A stretch of DNA of 64,000 bases from Earliella scabrosa (Eukaryota > Basidiomycota > Agaricomycetes > Polyporales > Polyporaceae). The first letter of the stretch is position 1, and the number at the start of each line of letters is the position of its first letter. Made by a program: the position numbers and the translations under genes. The stretch is from assembly GCA_022605405.1 (NCBI GenBank), contig JABYQQ010000006.1, positions 558,001 through 622,000 on the forward strand, read 5' to 3'. Positions 36,092-49,145 of the stretch are shown in pieces. The notes under the pieces were generated by a model that searched no databases, was not told the DNA's origin, and was given only the letters and a program-made list of their open reading frames with translations.

Positions 36092-37724
36092 GTTGAAAAG
36101 AGGGGAGGGGGCTGCCTGGTGAGCTCGCTCTCGGATGATCTCCTTCTTATACTCATGCCCCTCGGCGTCCCGATCACCTTGACTTGGCTTTTTGGTTGTC
36201 TTACTGTTAGGTGACCATCATGAGACCGCTAGGACCCTGCCTAGACAACTTGGATAGGAGCCAATGTGGGCGTTGCATTTGGTACAGTCCAAATCGGGCG
36301 ATTTCTTTACCCATTGAACACGCAGTACATTGAATGTTGCTCTGACAGCGCTCCGAGTCGGAAATACAGCGTTCTACACCTCATGGGATTATATGAATAC
36401 TTCGCTATTTGGACTCCATGTTCCTGTCCAGTGCTGGTGCACGTTGCTTGTCAGGTGTCACGGTCGGTGCAGCCCTGAATTGACCAAGTATCGAGTATCG
36501 CACTTCACTGAAATGTTCAAGTTGCCCACCATCACTAATACTAGTAGGTACGATGACAACGATGCCAATTTGAGGTGGCTGCGGTCAACCTCGGCTCTGA
36601 CAGCAATCGAAGCCTGACAATGCCCGCTTTTCCAGTCGAGGTCTTTGTGGCTGCAATATCTCTAGAATGAAGCTCGGACGCACCCGGGTAGCCATATACC
36701 AACCATAGATCCTATTAAGACTGCAGCCTAGCACACTACTGCTAATATTTCTGGCCCCGGGCTGCCATCGTTTCTGCGGGATCACTGTGCGGTACCAAGA
36801 ACACAAGGGACTATGTGAGCTCCGGCGAGGATCTTACCACCTGATTCCAGACGCGCGTCGCTCGCGATTACTTTGGTTGCCAACTAAGCGTCTGTATCCG
36901 GAGTTGCGAAGCACCATGGCACGCTTCTCCTTGGACCCCGCCGTAGAGCGGCCTGGCTTTCCAACAAACACGGACAGAGTTAGCCAATTTCGCGCTCAAA
37001 AGACTACTATCTACTTAAATAGGCGATTCTATCATGACGTTCGACGTCGGTATAGGCAGCAACCAGGCAAAGCTCATCTTCTGTCCGGTACCTTCTACAC
37101 GGTACTCTGGATCCGATCATTGCCGGTACGTCCGCACCCTGTCACTCCCATTGAGTAGAAGCTGGGTGCCGAGCATTTCGCTGTCTCGAGGATGACACGG
37201 AGAAGGTCCCGAGGCCATTGCGAGTGGGAATGGACCGGCGGGGATCGAAGGCTGTTTAAGTTACACAACGAAATCGTCTTTGATAGTACTCACAGATAGA
37301 TATATGTATCTGCCAGAGTCGCCAGCATATTCTTTTGAGGGCACAATTTGCACCCTCGTCCCTCTGCTACAGTCTATACTAGACCATCATGCTGCTGTGT
37401 TCATACTGTGTTTCAACTGATAGCTACTGTGCCCGGCATGATGAAGTGATGAAGATGGGGAGAGTTACTTGCTGGGCCGCTGACAGTGAGTGAATGCGCG
37501 CCGAGAGAGCTTAGGTAATCCAGAGCGGCCGTACAAATAGGGACGGAGGCGGCATTGATGGCGGGAAGCGCGCTCCGGAATTGTCGGATGCAGAAATAAC
37601 ACATGCAGGACCCCGCGTCGGTATGTGGGGAAAAGCCGACATGGTGCGGGGACCCGGGACGTCCCCCATAGTCGTCCACCCTTCTGCTCTCAACCACTAC
37701 CATCTCGCTGGACTATACCTCACG
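36092..37724. other. Intergenic, no gene recognised
   Basis: Contains the divergent promoters of secreted copy 4 (-) and the nitronate monooxygenase gene (+). A short stretch near 37105-37125 (GGATCCGATCATTGCCGG) resembles the GTCCGATCATTACCGGC element upstream of copies 2 and 3, possibly an older trace of the same duplicated flank. Confidence 0.4.
36146..36151 (-). promoter_or_regulatory. TATA-like box of secreted copy 4
   Basis: TATAAG on the minus strand, 55 bp upstream of the start codon. A/T boxes at comparable distance (about 45-65 bp) precede the ATG of all five secreted-protein genes, consistent with short leaders and TATA-driven expression. Confidence 0.5.
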
Positions 37725-39881
<2,157 letters not shown>

Positions 39882-40709
39882 TTTACGTTCGCCCGGTAGT
39901 AGCTGCGGTCCCTGGATGTGGCTTAGCCCCTTCCCGCACTGGACATCTTGATTATCTTGCAGTTGGTACTTATGGCTTGGGAGACGATGCGGCGACCGAT
40001 AAGGCATGTTGTAGGAGTCAATTTGGCCGGGTTTGTGCATGTGTCATGGCGCCCCAAGCGGCGAACAATGGGTTGTCGTGCAGCGCGCGAGGGTGATCTG
40101 CTTGGTGCCCGTCGAAGGTGTGTCAGCGAGTGAGCGAGCACGCGGCAACATCATTGGTGTCTCTGGTGGCACAGTGAAACGGTAGCAGCGCACTGTCTCG
40201 ATGGTCCGAAACGGGAGAGCAAGCCGGAAGGGACGAACAAAAGCATCACGGCGGTCGCGCAGCGCACGTATTTGTTCAACAATCGCATCGATCATTCGTC
40301 TCGATGGGCAGTGGAGCAGTAAGCAAGTGCTCGTACATGTCAGGATGTGATGTAACGTGATGGGAGGTCTTGGTAAGGCGTGCGGACACTGACGGCGATA
40401 CAGCAGCCCACCCGCCATACGGGGCGGCGGGCGGGGAATGGTACAGTAAGAATACATCCGGTTCCATGCAATCCAAGGCGTACTCGTATGAACAGAAAGG
40501 AATAAGATAGGCGTAGTGAAGACAGTGAGAGCAATCACACAGCATTGATACAGCGACGGATGGTATGGAGACAGTGGTGGGTATGGAGGTGGCTGCGAGC
40601 GAGCGTCCGGGTGGTCTATCGGGCAGCGTTCAGCGTGTGCATGAAGTCATGGCCATCGTCCGAGAGCGTGAAGCGGGACTCGAAACGGGAAGAGGGGAGT
40701 GATGGAGCA
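39882..40709. other. Convergent intergenic region
   Basis: 3' flanks of the nitronate monooxygenase (+) and the hypothetical gene (-). No gene is recognised. Confidence 0.5.
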
Positions 40710-41437
40710 TCATGCGCACATCTTAGTATCCGACGCTTCGGACGAGACAGAGACGCGGCGCATAGCCTCGGGCAGGGTGGGTGTCGCAATAGGGGAGGGC
40801 GGCGTGGGGTTGCGCGGGACGAACCGGTACGGGTGGACGGCAGCACGGAGGCGCGCGCGGTTCTGCGGGTCGCGGAGCTCGTGCGCGAGCGGGCCAACGA
40901 CGAGGTACGCCTTGCCCGACTTGTACTTCTGCAGCTTCTCCGGGATCGGCTTGTTGTTCTCGTCGAGGACCTCCGCGGGGAGCGGGAGGACGAGCATCGC
41001 GTCTGCGTCCTCGTAGGTGTTCGAGAGCACGACGCGGTACTTGTCTGCGGGAAGGTAGGGGTGGGGCCGGCGGGTTGAGCGTGTGCTGGTCGATCCCCTC
41101 CGGGCTGGCCATGCATCGGTGGGAGAGGACGCGCGAGAGGAGGTCGTGCATGATGAGGTCGTAGAGGAGATGGAACATTGGCGACCGCGCGGCCAGTGCT
41201 GGTTAAAGTCCAGCGGAAGCGGCGTCTGCTGCGTACGGATGAGCGAACGACAAGATAGAGATTGTGAGGACGACGCACGAGGAGGTCATTAGGATTAACG
41301 TTAGTCGTGAATTGCATCTTAGGGACGTTAAGGCTTGGTCTGCGAGCGCGGATGTCCGGGAGACAGAGGGAGCGCAGAGGGGGAAGCGTGGGACGGGATT
41401 CCGGGGCGGGAGAAGGCGAGTTGGAGGAGATGGCCAT
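40710..41437 (-). CDS. Conserved hypothetical protein
   Basis: The first exon begins MAISSNSPSPAPESRPTLPP then LRSLCLPDIRARRPSLNVPK. A middle exon reads TPLPLDFNQHWPRGR. The last exon, from about 41038 to 40710, reads YRVVLSNTYEDADAMLVLPL, EKLQKYKSGKAYLVVGPLAH and RVHPYRFVPR-like sequence (LRAAVHPYRFVPR), ending SDTKMCA. Intron borders are approximate. I have the impression of a conserved Agaricomycete family (YRVVL...EADA...WLVVGP...VHPY) but know no function. A longer Arg/Ser-rich frame over the same DNA is a shadow. No signal peptide or membrane segment is visible. Confidence 0.6.
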
Positions 41438-42206
41438 CTTTATTCGAGGATCGTCCGGCGTCAGAGGAAGGCTTGTTTGAGGTGGTGAGATCTGGGTTGG
41501 GTGGCGTAGAATGTCCGACGGAAGATCGGTGATGGGAAAACAAGATGCAAGATGGGTCCACCTGGGTACCAATCGGAAGGCGCTGCCTTATTATGTCTGA
41601 AGAGGGGTATAAATGATGTTGGAGCAGAGGAGTGCAAGAAAGGAAGGCGGCGAGGGGACGGGGACTCCGCACCGCCTCACATTCACCAACCTTTATAGCA
41701 AGGGGCGCCTCCTGGCTGGCAGATCGTAGACAGACATGCTCGCCCACGACTTGCCACGGCGACGTTCTCGTCAATAGCTCAATAAGAGCCGTGAACAGTA
41801 CGCGCTCCTTCCTTTGTCTTCACAGAGAGGAGGTGAGTGAAGTCGAACTTGGGGGAACAATAGCCTCGACTCACACGTTGTTTGCCGGTGTTGACCGCTC
41901 GCATAACTTCGCGTCGCGAGACACAAAAGACCGCTGAAACTAGCAAGTCAAATTGTCGTACGTATGTTTGCGGCGGCATGGCATAGATCCACGTCGCTGT
42001 ATGTTAGTCAAAGACTGGTCAAGGAGAGTGGAAGCTTGAAGCCTGGAAGGACCAGGCCGCCGCTTGATGAGTGGGCGTCAACACCAGGCATTCCCACGTG
42101 GCATCACTTGGCGTTTGGCTTGGCGCTTTAGGCGCTTCCTGCACCTCATCCAGATCTCTCAAAGCTCTCCTCAAACTCTCCCCTCGAGCTCTTATCCTGC
42201 GTCAAG
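41438..42206. promoter_or_regulatory. Divergent promoter region (hypothetical gene / RPC19)
   Basis: No gene is recognised. The region lies between two divergent start codons and should contain both promoters. A sequence CTTTATAGCAAGG at about 41690 is a possible TATA-type element but is far from either ATG. Confidence 0.35.
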
Positions 42207-43011
42207 ATGGCGGAAACTCCTCCGAAAATCCGGATTGTCAGTCTGTCATTGTCTTTGGCGCGGTTTTTGGCGCTGACATGCTGGTTATGTAGCTCAAGGG
42301 TGCAGAGCCCGACCTGTCTGCCGCAACGTATCAAATCCACGATGAGTCGCATACGATTGGGAACGCTCTCCGGTGGATGCTCATGAAGAAGTACGTCACA
42401 ACAATGTAGCGTTGGAAGGAGTGTATGCATTGACGGCGCGGGTGTTATTGTCTCAAGCCCCAAAGTGGAATTTTGCGGATACAGGTGCGTACCCGCCGTG
42501 CGTCCGTTCTGGCCCCTCTGTGTCTGCAAGCGACCCTTCTCTCCCCGCACCCACTTTTGTTCAACATGGTCACTCCACGCTTTTGCTCCATGTTGCTATC
42601 GGGGAGTCCATCTCGCTTTTGTATGCGCGACCTCGCCCCAGCGCGCATGCACGTTCTTTAATTGTCCTGCCGGCAGTTGTTTAATGCCGTAATGACCTCG
42701 TCTTCTCTCTACCATTGTATCTTCCTTTTTGAGATCTGTCGCTCGGCTTGTCCGTGCTGACATGGGCTCCCTATAGTGTACCTCACCCGTCCGAGAATCA
42801 TATCAACATGCGTATACAGATGCTGGGTGAGTCGCGGCCTGCCTTCTGCTTCACCTCGCAAAACCCATTGGACATTGTAGACGGGCTCTCGTCTTTGACG
42901 GCGTTGCTGGAGGCATTGAAGAACCTTGATGACCTCTGCGTGACCATAGACGAAGCGTACAGTCAGAGCCTGCACCAGGGCCACTACGAACGGTGGGACG
43001 AGAAGAGCTAG
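42207..43011 (+). CDS. RPC19: RNA polymerase I and III subunit AC19 (RPC19/RPAC2)
   Basis: Small alpha-like subunit shared by RNA polymerases I and III; it dimerises with AC40 to nucleate enzyme assembly in the nucleus. Exons 42207-42236, 42293-42390, 42458-42484, 42777-42826 and 42881-43011 sum to 336 nt (111 residues) in perfect phase. The product reads MAETPPKIRI, LKGAEPDLSAATYQIHDESH, TIGNALRWMLMKNPKVEFCG, YSVPHPSENHINMRIQML, DGLSSLTALLEALKNLDDLC. The D.TTLGNALR-like segment and the VEF.GYS.PHPSE...RIQ block are family hallmarks. Length is near the usual 110-140. Exon 3 is only 27 nt and is followed by a 292-bp intron, long for this genome. No other frame in it looks coding. Confidence 0.92.
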
Positions 43012-43420
43012 ATGATAAGGAACGTTGAATGTAAGACTTATTATTTTCTGTATCGTTGCCTTGCTGTATCATCATCATCTCGCAAGCTATTGAATCATCA
43101 CTTGTGTTCTCAAGATGGCGCAAGGGGGATCATGATCACGGAAAATGTCCACGAACGGCTACGGATCGTTCGGACGCGCCAAGGCGCACTGTGGACCACT
43201 GTGTGGGGAACATCGCTCAAGCAGCATATAACACTTGAGATATTGAGAGAGCTAGCAGGCTAGCAATTCGCCGACCTCATCGTTCCGCTATGGCATGTTG
43301 ACGATTCGAAGCCCACAGTATGCGCGTCCTCGCCATGGGATACGGTAAGAATTTACGCCGTACATCTCATTCCACCCTGGACCTCGCTGACCTCGTCTCG
43401 ATCAAGGCTGCACTACCTCG

Positions 43421-43623
43421 TGACTGAGTGGTGGACTAGCCCGCCACGGCCAACGCTGAGCCCACGTTTCTCGGCGAGCGGGTCAACCCTCGCTTCGCTG
43501 AGAGCACGACGGTCACGTACTGCATCGTACAAGAAATGCTTGCGTGCACCACCGGCGGGGCGTGCACCCAGCTTGACTCGGAGTGACTGCCAAGTCCTGG
43601 ACGATGGGTTCTGGAGTCACTAG
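43421..43623 (+). pseudogene. Decayed copy of the 10-cysteine secreted-protein gene
   Basis: Sequence at 43425-43560 reads, after a 1-nt loss relative to intact copies, ATANAEPTFLGERVNP then ESTTVTYC and CTTGGACT. This matches ATTDAELTFIGEPINP, MVTYC and CGGACT of the intact genes. A stop follows at about 43583. The DNA then resumes with TGCCAAGTCCTGGACGATGG and TTCTG, matching the last two cysteines of copy 5 (TGCGGAATCCAGATGGACAA, TGGGTTCTG), so the middle of the domain is deleted. No signal-peptide exon is recognisable upstream. It is a broken relic, same strand as copy 5, and lies just left of a short inverted-repeat element. Confidence 0.7.
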
Positions 43624-43737
43624 GAGCTCGGCCGGTGTTTGAGCGTCAGCAGTATCCGAGGTAATTAGCGCACGAGTGAGGACCTCGGACGTTTATACGC
43701 CTGTATAATATTCCAGTCAATCCTATGACAGCAGCGT

Positions 43738-44460
43738 ACAACATGTTGCAAAATGGACATATGTCCGCGGCTATTAGATTTCTGTCCCTGGCGATTGACC
43801 ATCTGTCCGGAGCACCTACAGTGCCCTCCCCTGTCGGCCGTTTCCCCTCAAACTTTGCAGACTAGCACTATGTACGGCTCTAATTTTGGTAAAATTATCT
43901 ATATGTCGTGAAAGTTCTTCTCTGGAGCAGGAGTGTGGTACAACGTTTCCAAGGTCTCCCGGCGCTTCTCTCTCCATATACGGTATCCCCTCCTTACCCG
44001 ATCAACGGCGCCTCTTGCACTCATCTCGCCCAGAATCCCGCCGTTATGCTGACGGGACTTAGCGCCCGGGACCTCATATGGGCTCTGGTACTTTGCGTTG
44101 GGACAGAGGACTCGGTCAGAGCCGGATCCTTCTTTGAATGATTTTATGGATTTGTTCCGGACAGCATGCTTCGACTGGCACTTTATTCCAGGCAAACGGT
44201 GCCGTGGAAGAGGAGTTCTAGCTCAGGCGGACAGAAATGCAATAATCAGCGGACAGGAAAGCGCTGGCAGGCGGGCAAAAACTTCGTAATGGGCGGACGC
44301 TTATTTTCAGGTATACGGACTGTATTTCGAAAATTGTGCGGGCACAAATCACATACAACGGCGGGCAAGTATGCTTCCACACATGGGCATCAATGTAATC
44401 GATATGGACAAAAATCTAATCGCGGCGGACAAGTGGCCCCCTTGCCAACATGTTCTCGTA
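43738..44460. mobile_element. MITE-like element with imperfect terminal inverted repeats
   Basis: The left arm (about 43738-43800: ACATGTTG, TGTCCGCGGCTATTAGATTT, TGTCC, CGATT) is matched by the reverse complement of the right arm (about 44395-44460: ACATGTTG, TGTCCGCCGCGATTAGATTT, TGTCC, CGATT) over about 60 bp. The interior of about 600 bp has no transposase frame and repeats the TGTCCG/CGGACA hexamer several times, in left-arm orientation near the left end and inverted near the right. That is as expected for subterminal transposase-binding sites. Target-site duplications are not evident, so exact ends are uncertain. Confidence 0.65.
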
Positions 44461-44510
44461 GTCAGCGCCAGCCTTCAATTGCACGCCGGCGCTTCCTGCT
44501 CTAGTGAGTC

Positions 44511-44530
44511 GGACCGGACCGGACCGGACC
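44511..44530. repeat. (GGACC)4 tandem repeat
   Basis: Four contiguous GGACC units in non-coding DNA just right of the inverted-repeat element. Confidence 0.85.
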
Positions 44531-46095
44531 TGATCAATTTGTACCAGCTCGGGACTTGAGCTTGAAGTTGTAGTCGGACGTGGCCTACTCTACTTGCTGC
44601 GTCATCCAACTCGCGAGATTGACCGACAACCCGTCCTTGCTCCCGCTCGCCTCCACCGGTGTGCCATGCTTGGCAGTAGGGTCGCTCAAGGCTGGACGCG
44701 CGAGGACGGCTCCGTCATGACGATCTTCAGAGATGTATAAATGGCTACGCGTGGATCTGCCGGAAGGTGGAAAAGTGAATCAGTCGGGTGTTCACCCCTG
44801 AACCATTGCAGTCGTGCCCTACTCGCGACGAATGCCACCGGTCTGCGACTGCGCTCTGCGACGCACCGTTACGTGACCAGAACGTCCGACGAAACTTTTG
44901 GAGGGACCTCTTCGGAGGCTTGGGGTACTTCATCCCCGAGTGGACAGAGAAGTTTCCTGTCTGCGCCCAGTGCCTCCAGAGAATCCGAGATAGGGAAAAT
45001 GCGGGGAAAAACGGCTTCCGTTTGAATCTACCAAGTACCTTTGAGCTCTTATAGCTGACTTGAACGAACGGGACAAGCGCAGTCGGTCTCCCACCCTCCA
45101 TCACATCACGACTTGTGTGCTAACGTCAGTTACACAGATAGCTTCATTGTTGGATCACCGAAGTTCATACTGAGAATACTCCATCAGCGGAGCTTGTACG
45201 TCTTTTCCTGCTCTACTCCAATATTCGATCCGCAGCATTCACTCAACCTGGGACCATAGGTTATTCTAGGCTGGACGTGTACTGCAGTTTCTCCAATCAT
45301 ACCCAATGTTATCGTAGACTCCACACTGCTCTCTCGGCATGCTCCCGCTCCAACATGGTTGTGCGACGGCACCTAACGCGAAGGGGGGAGGAGCATCCTA
45401 GTCGTCGCGAAGTCGTCCACAACTCTTCTGGTCCTTTATACCTAGTGAGTCATTCTATCTTGTGATCGCTCCCTCCGAAGTCACACACAGGCCGCAACGT
45501 CGCGAGGAAGACCGATGTGTGAAGGCAGGGTCGGGAGCAATGTTAGTGACAGGGACGTCAAACAGCGTATAGCTACCGATCTATCCTTCAGACGCTAGCA
45601 GTTGTCCTCATGTATTGAGGCCTCGACGTCACAGTCGTGCTCATTAGGACCCGAGTCCGAGCTACAAACTCCGAATGGAGAGCTGCAGAATTTGGGTGCG
45701 TCCTGCCGCACTCGAACGGACCATAGTCTCCCATTATGAACAATCAGGACCAGGTCGCGACGTGACAGCCCTGATACGTAGTTCGGCCCGCGGAATGCAG
45801 TAACCGGTACGGTCTCACTTAACGGTGATATCCTTGCCTCCCTGTGTTCGAGAGCTCACACGCATCCGCATAGGTCACAAGGAGAGCTTCGAGTGCTCTT
45901 GCGTCCAGTTGGTGGGTCTATTGGATCAGGGCTTCGTCGAACAGAAGTGGTCGAAGGAGGTAATACGACTGATGTGGAGCACCGGGACTAAGTCTGAATT
46001 CGGCATGAGGAGTATCACACCACAGTGATGTCTGGCGCGCGAACTGGAATGAGTGAGTATAAGAGTACTTGGGCATCACGTCCCTGGAGATGCCG
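44531..46095. other. Intergenic, no gene recognised
   Basis: A plus-strand frame at 44788-45054 (with NFWRDLFGGLGYF and VCAQCLQRIRDRENAGK) has plausible composition but no partner exons and no family I recognise. The rest shows nothing. Confidence 0.35.
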
Positions 46096-46102
46096 TATAA
46101 AG
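46096..46102 (+). promoter_or_regulatory. TATA box of secreted copy 5
   Basis: TATAAAG located 60 bp upstream of the start codon of the downstream secreted-protein gene, at a spacing comparable to the A/T boxes of its paralogs. Confidence 0.6.
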
Positions 46103-46155
46103 AGCCGACAGGCAAGGACGTAACTCACCAGGCGCCTCCCTCCGGCTCATACAGC

Positions 46156-46777
46156 ATGCAACTTAACCACAAGTTGGTCACTCTCGCTTGTGCTCTCGTC
46201 TTCTCCGTCGCCTCTGTGGTGCGTGGAACACCCACTTCGGATGTGAGTACACTCTCGTGATTTGCACGATGTATTGAATTACTCACGTTCTAGATGTCAG
46301 GTTACGACCGTTAATGCATCCACGGATGGGGTGAGACTCGGGTTTTCAACGCCTGCGAGAAGAGTCCGACGTGCTAATTCCACATCCATACAGAACACTG
46401 CTGTCTCGATTATGACAGTCGACGAGATGATGAACTGGCTCGCCACGACCGATGCCGATCTCACCTTCATTGGCGACCCGATCAATCCGCTCGCCCCGCG
46501 CGCCCCTAGAATCACCATACTCACGTACTGCAACTTGCGCGTCCAAGGAGTTTGCGGCGGGTCTTGCCAGGTCTACACCGGCGGTCCTGTCTGCCTCGCC
46601 GCTCCGGGCACTAGCTGCCTTGGGGCGACGACAAACGTTGGGTACTGCACCACCGCAGGTTGTGTGGGGACGTGCAACGAGCTCGCCTCCTGCGGAATCC
46701 AGATGGACAATGGGTTCTGCGCCACGCCGGGCACGGTGTCCATCCTCGTTCCTGTGAATACGGGAATGGCGGTATGA
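46156..46777 (+). CDS. Small secreted 10-cysteine protein, copy 5
   Basis: Exons 46156-46242 (signal peptide MQLNHKLVTLACALVFSVAS then VVRGTPTSD), a 30-nt phase-0 microexon at 46301-46330 (VTTVNASTDG) and 46394-46777 give 166 residues. The mature domain reads MTVDEMMNWLATTDADLTFI, GDPINPLAPR, then the 10-cysteine frame with spacing 7-3-8-7-9-4-3-5-8, ending TPGTVSILVPVNTGMAV. It is the only intact copy on the plus strand, lies 10 kb from the others and is the most divergent, with a longer microexon and C-terminus. The invariant cysteine spacing despite sequence divergence argues for selection on the fold. Function is unknown. Confidence 0.85.
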
Positions 46778-47455
46778 GACGGGTACGACCATGTATAGTG
46801 CGTTATGACCATCGAAACAAGCCGACTGAGCATTCCTGTACGTCTCAGTGACTCAGTAATCTCGACATATTTCCAAACCCCGTCAGGTGTAGATGTCTGT
46901 CCAATTGCACTCGAGGGTAAATAGAAATAGAATCAGCCGACATCCGCGTTCTTGATTCAAGCGATTGGATAATGGGGGTGGGCCGCCTTCGAACCCTGCA
47001 TTCTGACTTGCAGATTCTTACCCCTTGAGTCCTGCTGCCGATCAAGTCTGAATTGGCGGACTAAGCTTTTGTTGGTTTGTTGGTTTCTATTCACTTCGGG
47101 TCCGCGTTCCCATGCACGAGTGAAGTGTACGATGCTCGCCTAGCGGCCAAGAACAAACTCGAGAGATATATCACAACCTGCTTCTCTGAGAGCAGCTTTT
47201 ATTCCGGGTTACACGGAGCCAATGGACAATGTCATGGTCTAGGTAGTCTAAAGCGTGTAGATAGCTGAGACAGGATAGAGCGATACGACAGGGTATATCA
47301 AAGGTTCGACCAAGCTAATCATAACCAGGGCGGCCCGGGACTGAATGGACATTGACGGTCACACAGGCAGCAAGCAGAACGCAAACTATCTATCACTCAT
47401 AACGTGAGCTCTATGAGGGAAACCATATTCATATGACGACGCACCGTATCCTCAG
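46778..47455. other. Intergenic, no gene recognised
   Basis: 3' flank of secreted copy 5. A tRNA-like TTCGAA motif near 46990 does not fold as a tRNA. Confidence 0.45.
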
Positions 47456-47794
47456 CTAGAGACAGCTCCTAGCATCGACAGATTCTCCAGACTTGCGAGG
47501 GTTCTCGAGGAGTAACCTCAAGCATACAGCAGCAGCCTTAGAGTTACAAGCCGGATCCTGAGGATAGTTGACGAAGACATCCCAGCCAACTTGCATATCA
47601 GCGGTGTGGAACTTGTAGTAGATGTAAGGCGGCTGGTGCGTGGAGACCGTCACCGCGAACTTGGTGAAGGTAAACTGCCGGCCGTCGACGTCGAAGCTGT
47701 GAGCGAGATGCAAATTGCAGTCGAAGCGGAAGAAAGACTGTGGTAGGGATCCAATGACGTTGTTGATGCAGAAGGTGAACGCGTTTTGATACAT
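47456..47794 (-). CDS. Possible hypothetical protein (uncertain model)
   Basis: A minus-strand frame with even composition and few arginine or serine runs. After a possible acceptor (CTACCACAG at about 47733) it reads SFFRFDCNLHLAHSFDVDGR, QFTFTKFAVTVSTHQPP, YIYYKFHTADMQVGWDVFVN and CNSKAAAVCLRLLLENPRKS. A branch-point-like ACTAAC lies about 70 bp before that acceptor. Upstream coding exons are not clear. I recognise no family. It is retained because the protein looks foldable, but it could be non-coding. Confidence 0.3.
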   Translation of the reverse strand: MYQNAFTFCINNVIGSLPQSFFRFDCNLHLAHSFDVDGRQFTFTKFAVTVSTHQPPYIYYKFHTADMQVGWDVFVNYPQDPACNSKAAAVCLRLLLENPRKSGESVDARSCL

Positions 47795-48088
47795 TTCGTT
47801 ATTGGGTTAGTGGTTAAATTGCTGAGACGCGTCCGACTGAGATGCAAAATCACGTTAAGTCAGTAGGAAGGCCCTTAGACTGTTCAGTACGGCCACGACT
47901 TACGACGTAGTAGGCTGGGATGGAGTGGTGGAGTGGTGAAGTGCAGAGATCTGTTGCAACCAACGATCAGTCGGGACAATGCCATATATCTGGTCATCGA
48001 CCACTGCGGCAAACACCGACAAACAAGTATTGGCCCTTATATTCCGACCAATGCTGGACCACAGCGTCCTCATTCCCTTTGAGCGACC
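47795..48088. promoter_or_regulatory. Upstream region of the kinase-like gene
   Basis: Short intergenic stretch with a possible first exon of the minus-strand hypothetical gene (a GTAAGT donor near 47905) and the leader of the kinase-like gene. Confidence 0.3.
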
Positions 48089-49145
48089 ATGAACGACGAC
48101 CTCGAAAACTTTCGGAAGCTTCTCACGCCGCCACCGTGGCTCATAAGCCGCGAAGAGCTGAAGGCCAGGAATATCGATCTTCGCCCGCCTGTCAACGTCA
48201 TGAAACCTGTGAGTCCTTGTCTTCCTCACCCCATTTCGCGTGCTCAAGCTATTGCAGGGCTTTGTTTATCGACCGGATCCCAGACGAGGAGGCATGTGGC
48301 GTTATGTTGTGAAGATCACTGAGCCTTCCACCGAAGAAGTCCAGATCTACGAGAAACTCCATCAGCGTAGTCTCGCGTCCCCGAACCACACCCTGCCTTG
48401 CCAGATCATTCGACCGCTCGACAACCCCCCGTTCATCATAATGCCACTCCTGCATGAGCTGATATTCCTCGGGACATGGAAGTGGGATCTCAGGACACTC
48501 TTGCACCACTTCTCCCAAATCCTCGAGGTCAGTGGCGTAGTGGCTCAACTCGACAACGCAACTAACCATGTGGTTCTCAACACAGGGCATCGAGTACCTC
48601 CACCAAGCCCATATTGCGCACTTGGTACGCTCAATGTTTCGTCCGCGTAGAGTCATACTGAGTGCGAACCTCAGGATGTATCCGTGACTAACATGCTCAT
48701 CGCTCACGACGAAGAGAGCGTGAAGCAATATCAAGGACTCGAGCACAAGAAGATATACATCATCGACTTCAACGTCTCCCGGCAACTCGACCTCGGACCG
48801 GGGCAGCAACCCGCGATCGAGCTGCCAGGCTCCCAATGTCCGAAGCCGAACGGGCTCACCCGTCTCGACCCTTACTCCTGGGACATGTACTGCGTAGGAA
48901 TGGCGTTCCGGAACATGGTATACGTGCGTTCATTTCGCTACTACTGCGCGCGAGTTGCTACTGACTTGGGGATGCAGCACCTGTACGAGAAGCGTTCACG
49001 GCCGAGACTGCTCGTTCGTTATGTGGACTGGATCGTGGGCAACGAACGAGGGTGCACGTCCGGGGTCTGTCGCTGCCGCCCTGATGCGCGCACGGCTAGG
49101 AGAGCTCTAGCAACCCTTCAGACAATTGTCGAGGCATGTGGTTAG
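48089..49145 (+). CDS. Divergent protein-kinase-like protein (HLD / DFN motifs)
   Basis: Exons 48089-48208, 48258-48527, 48586-48624, 48675-48923 and 48978-49145 sum to 846 nt (281 residues) in phase. The order of subdomains is kinase-like: GFVYRPDPRRGGMWRYVVKI (N-lobe with the VAIK-type lysine), PPFIIMPLL (hinge), GIEYLHQAHIAHLDVSVTNM (catalytic loop), IYIIDFNVSRQL (metal-binding segment), then DPYSWDMYCVG (helix F, usual D.WS.G). The catalytic loop has HLD where most kinases have HRD, and the DFG glycine is asparagine. A glycine-rich loop is not obvious. Agaricomycetes have a large family of such short kinases of unknown role. Weak activity or pseudokinase function are both possible. Confidence 0.78.

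Noticed and set aside
40616..41572. 318-codon minus-strand frame
   Set aside because: Most of it is an Arg/Ser/Thr-rich shadow of the spliced hypothetical gene read in another frame; only its first exon part is used.
44788..45054. Plus-strand frame containing VCAQCLQRIRDRENAGK
   Set aside because: Composition is plausible, but a single C..C pair, no splice partners and no homology that I can name; kept only as a note in the intergenic entry.
46975..47050. tRNA-like signal: GGGTTCGAAGG on the minus strand with nearby stem-like repeats
   Set aside because: The T-arm bases do not pair, and no acceptor stem or D-arm can be built around it.
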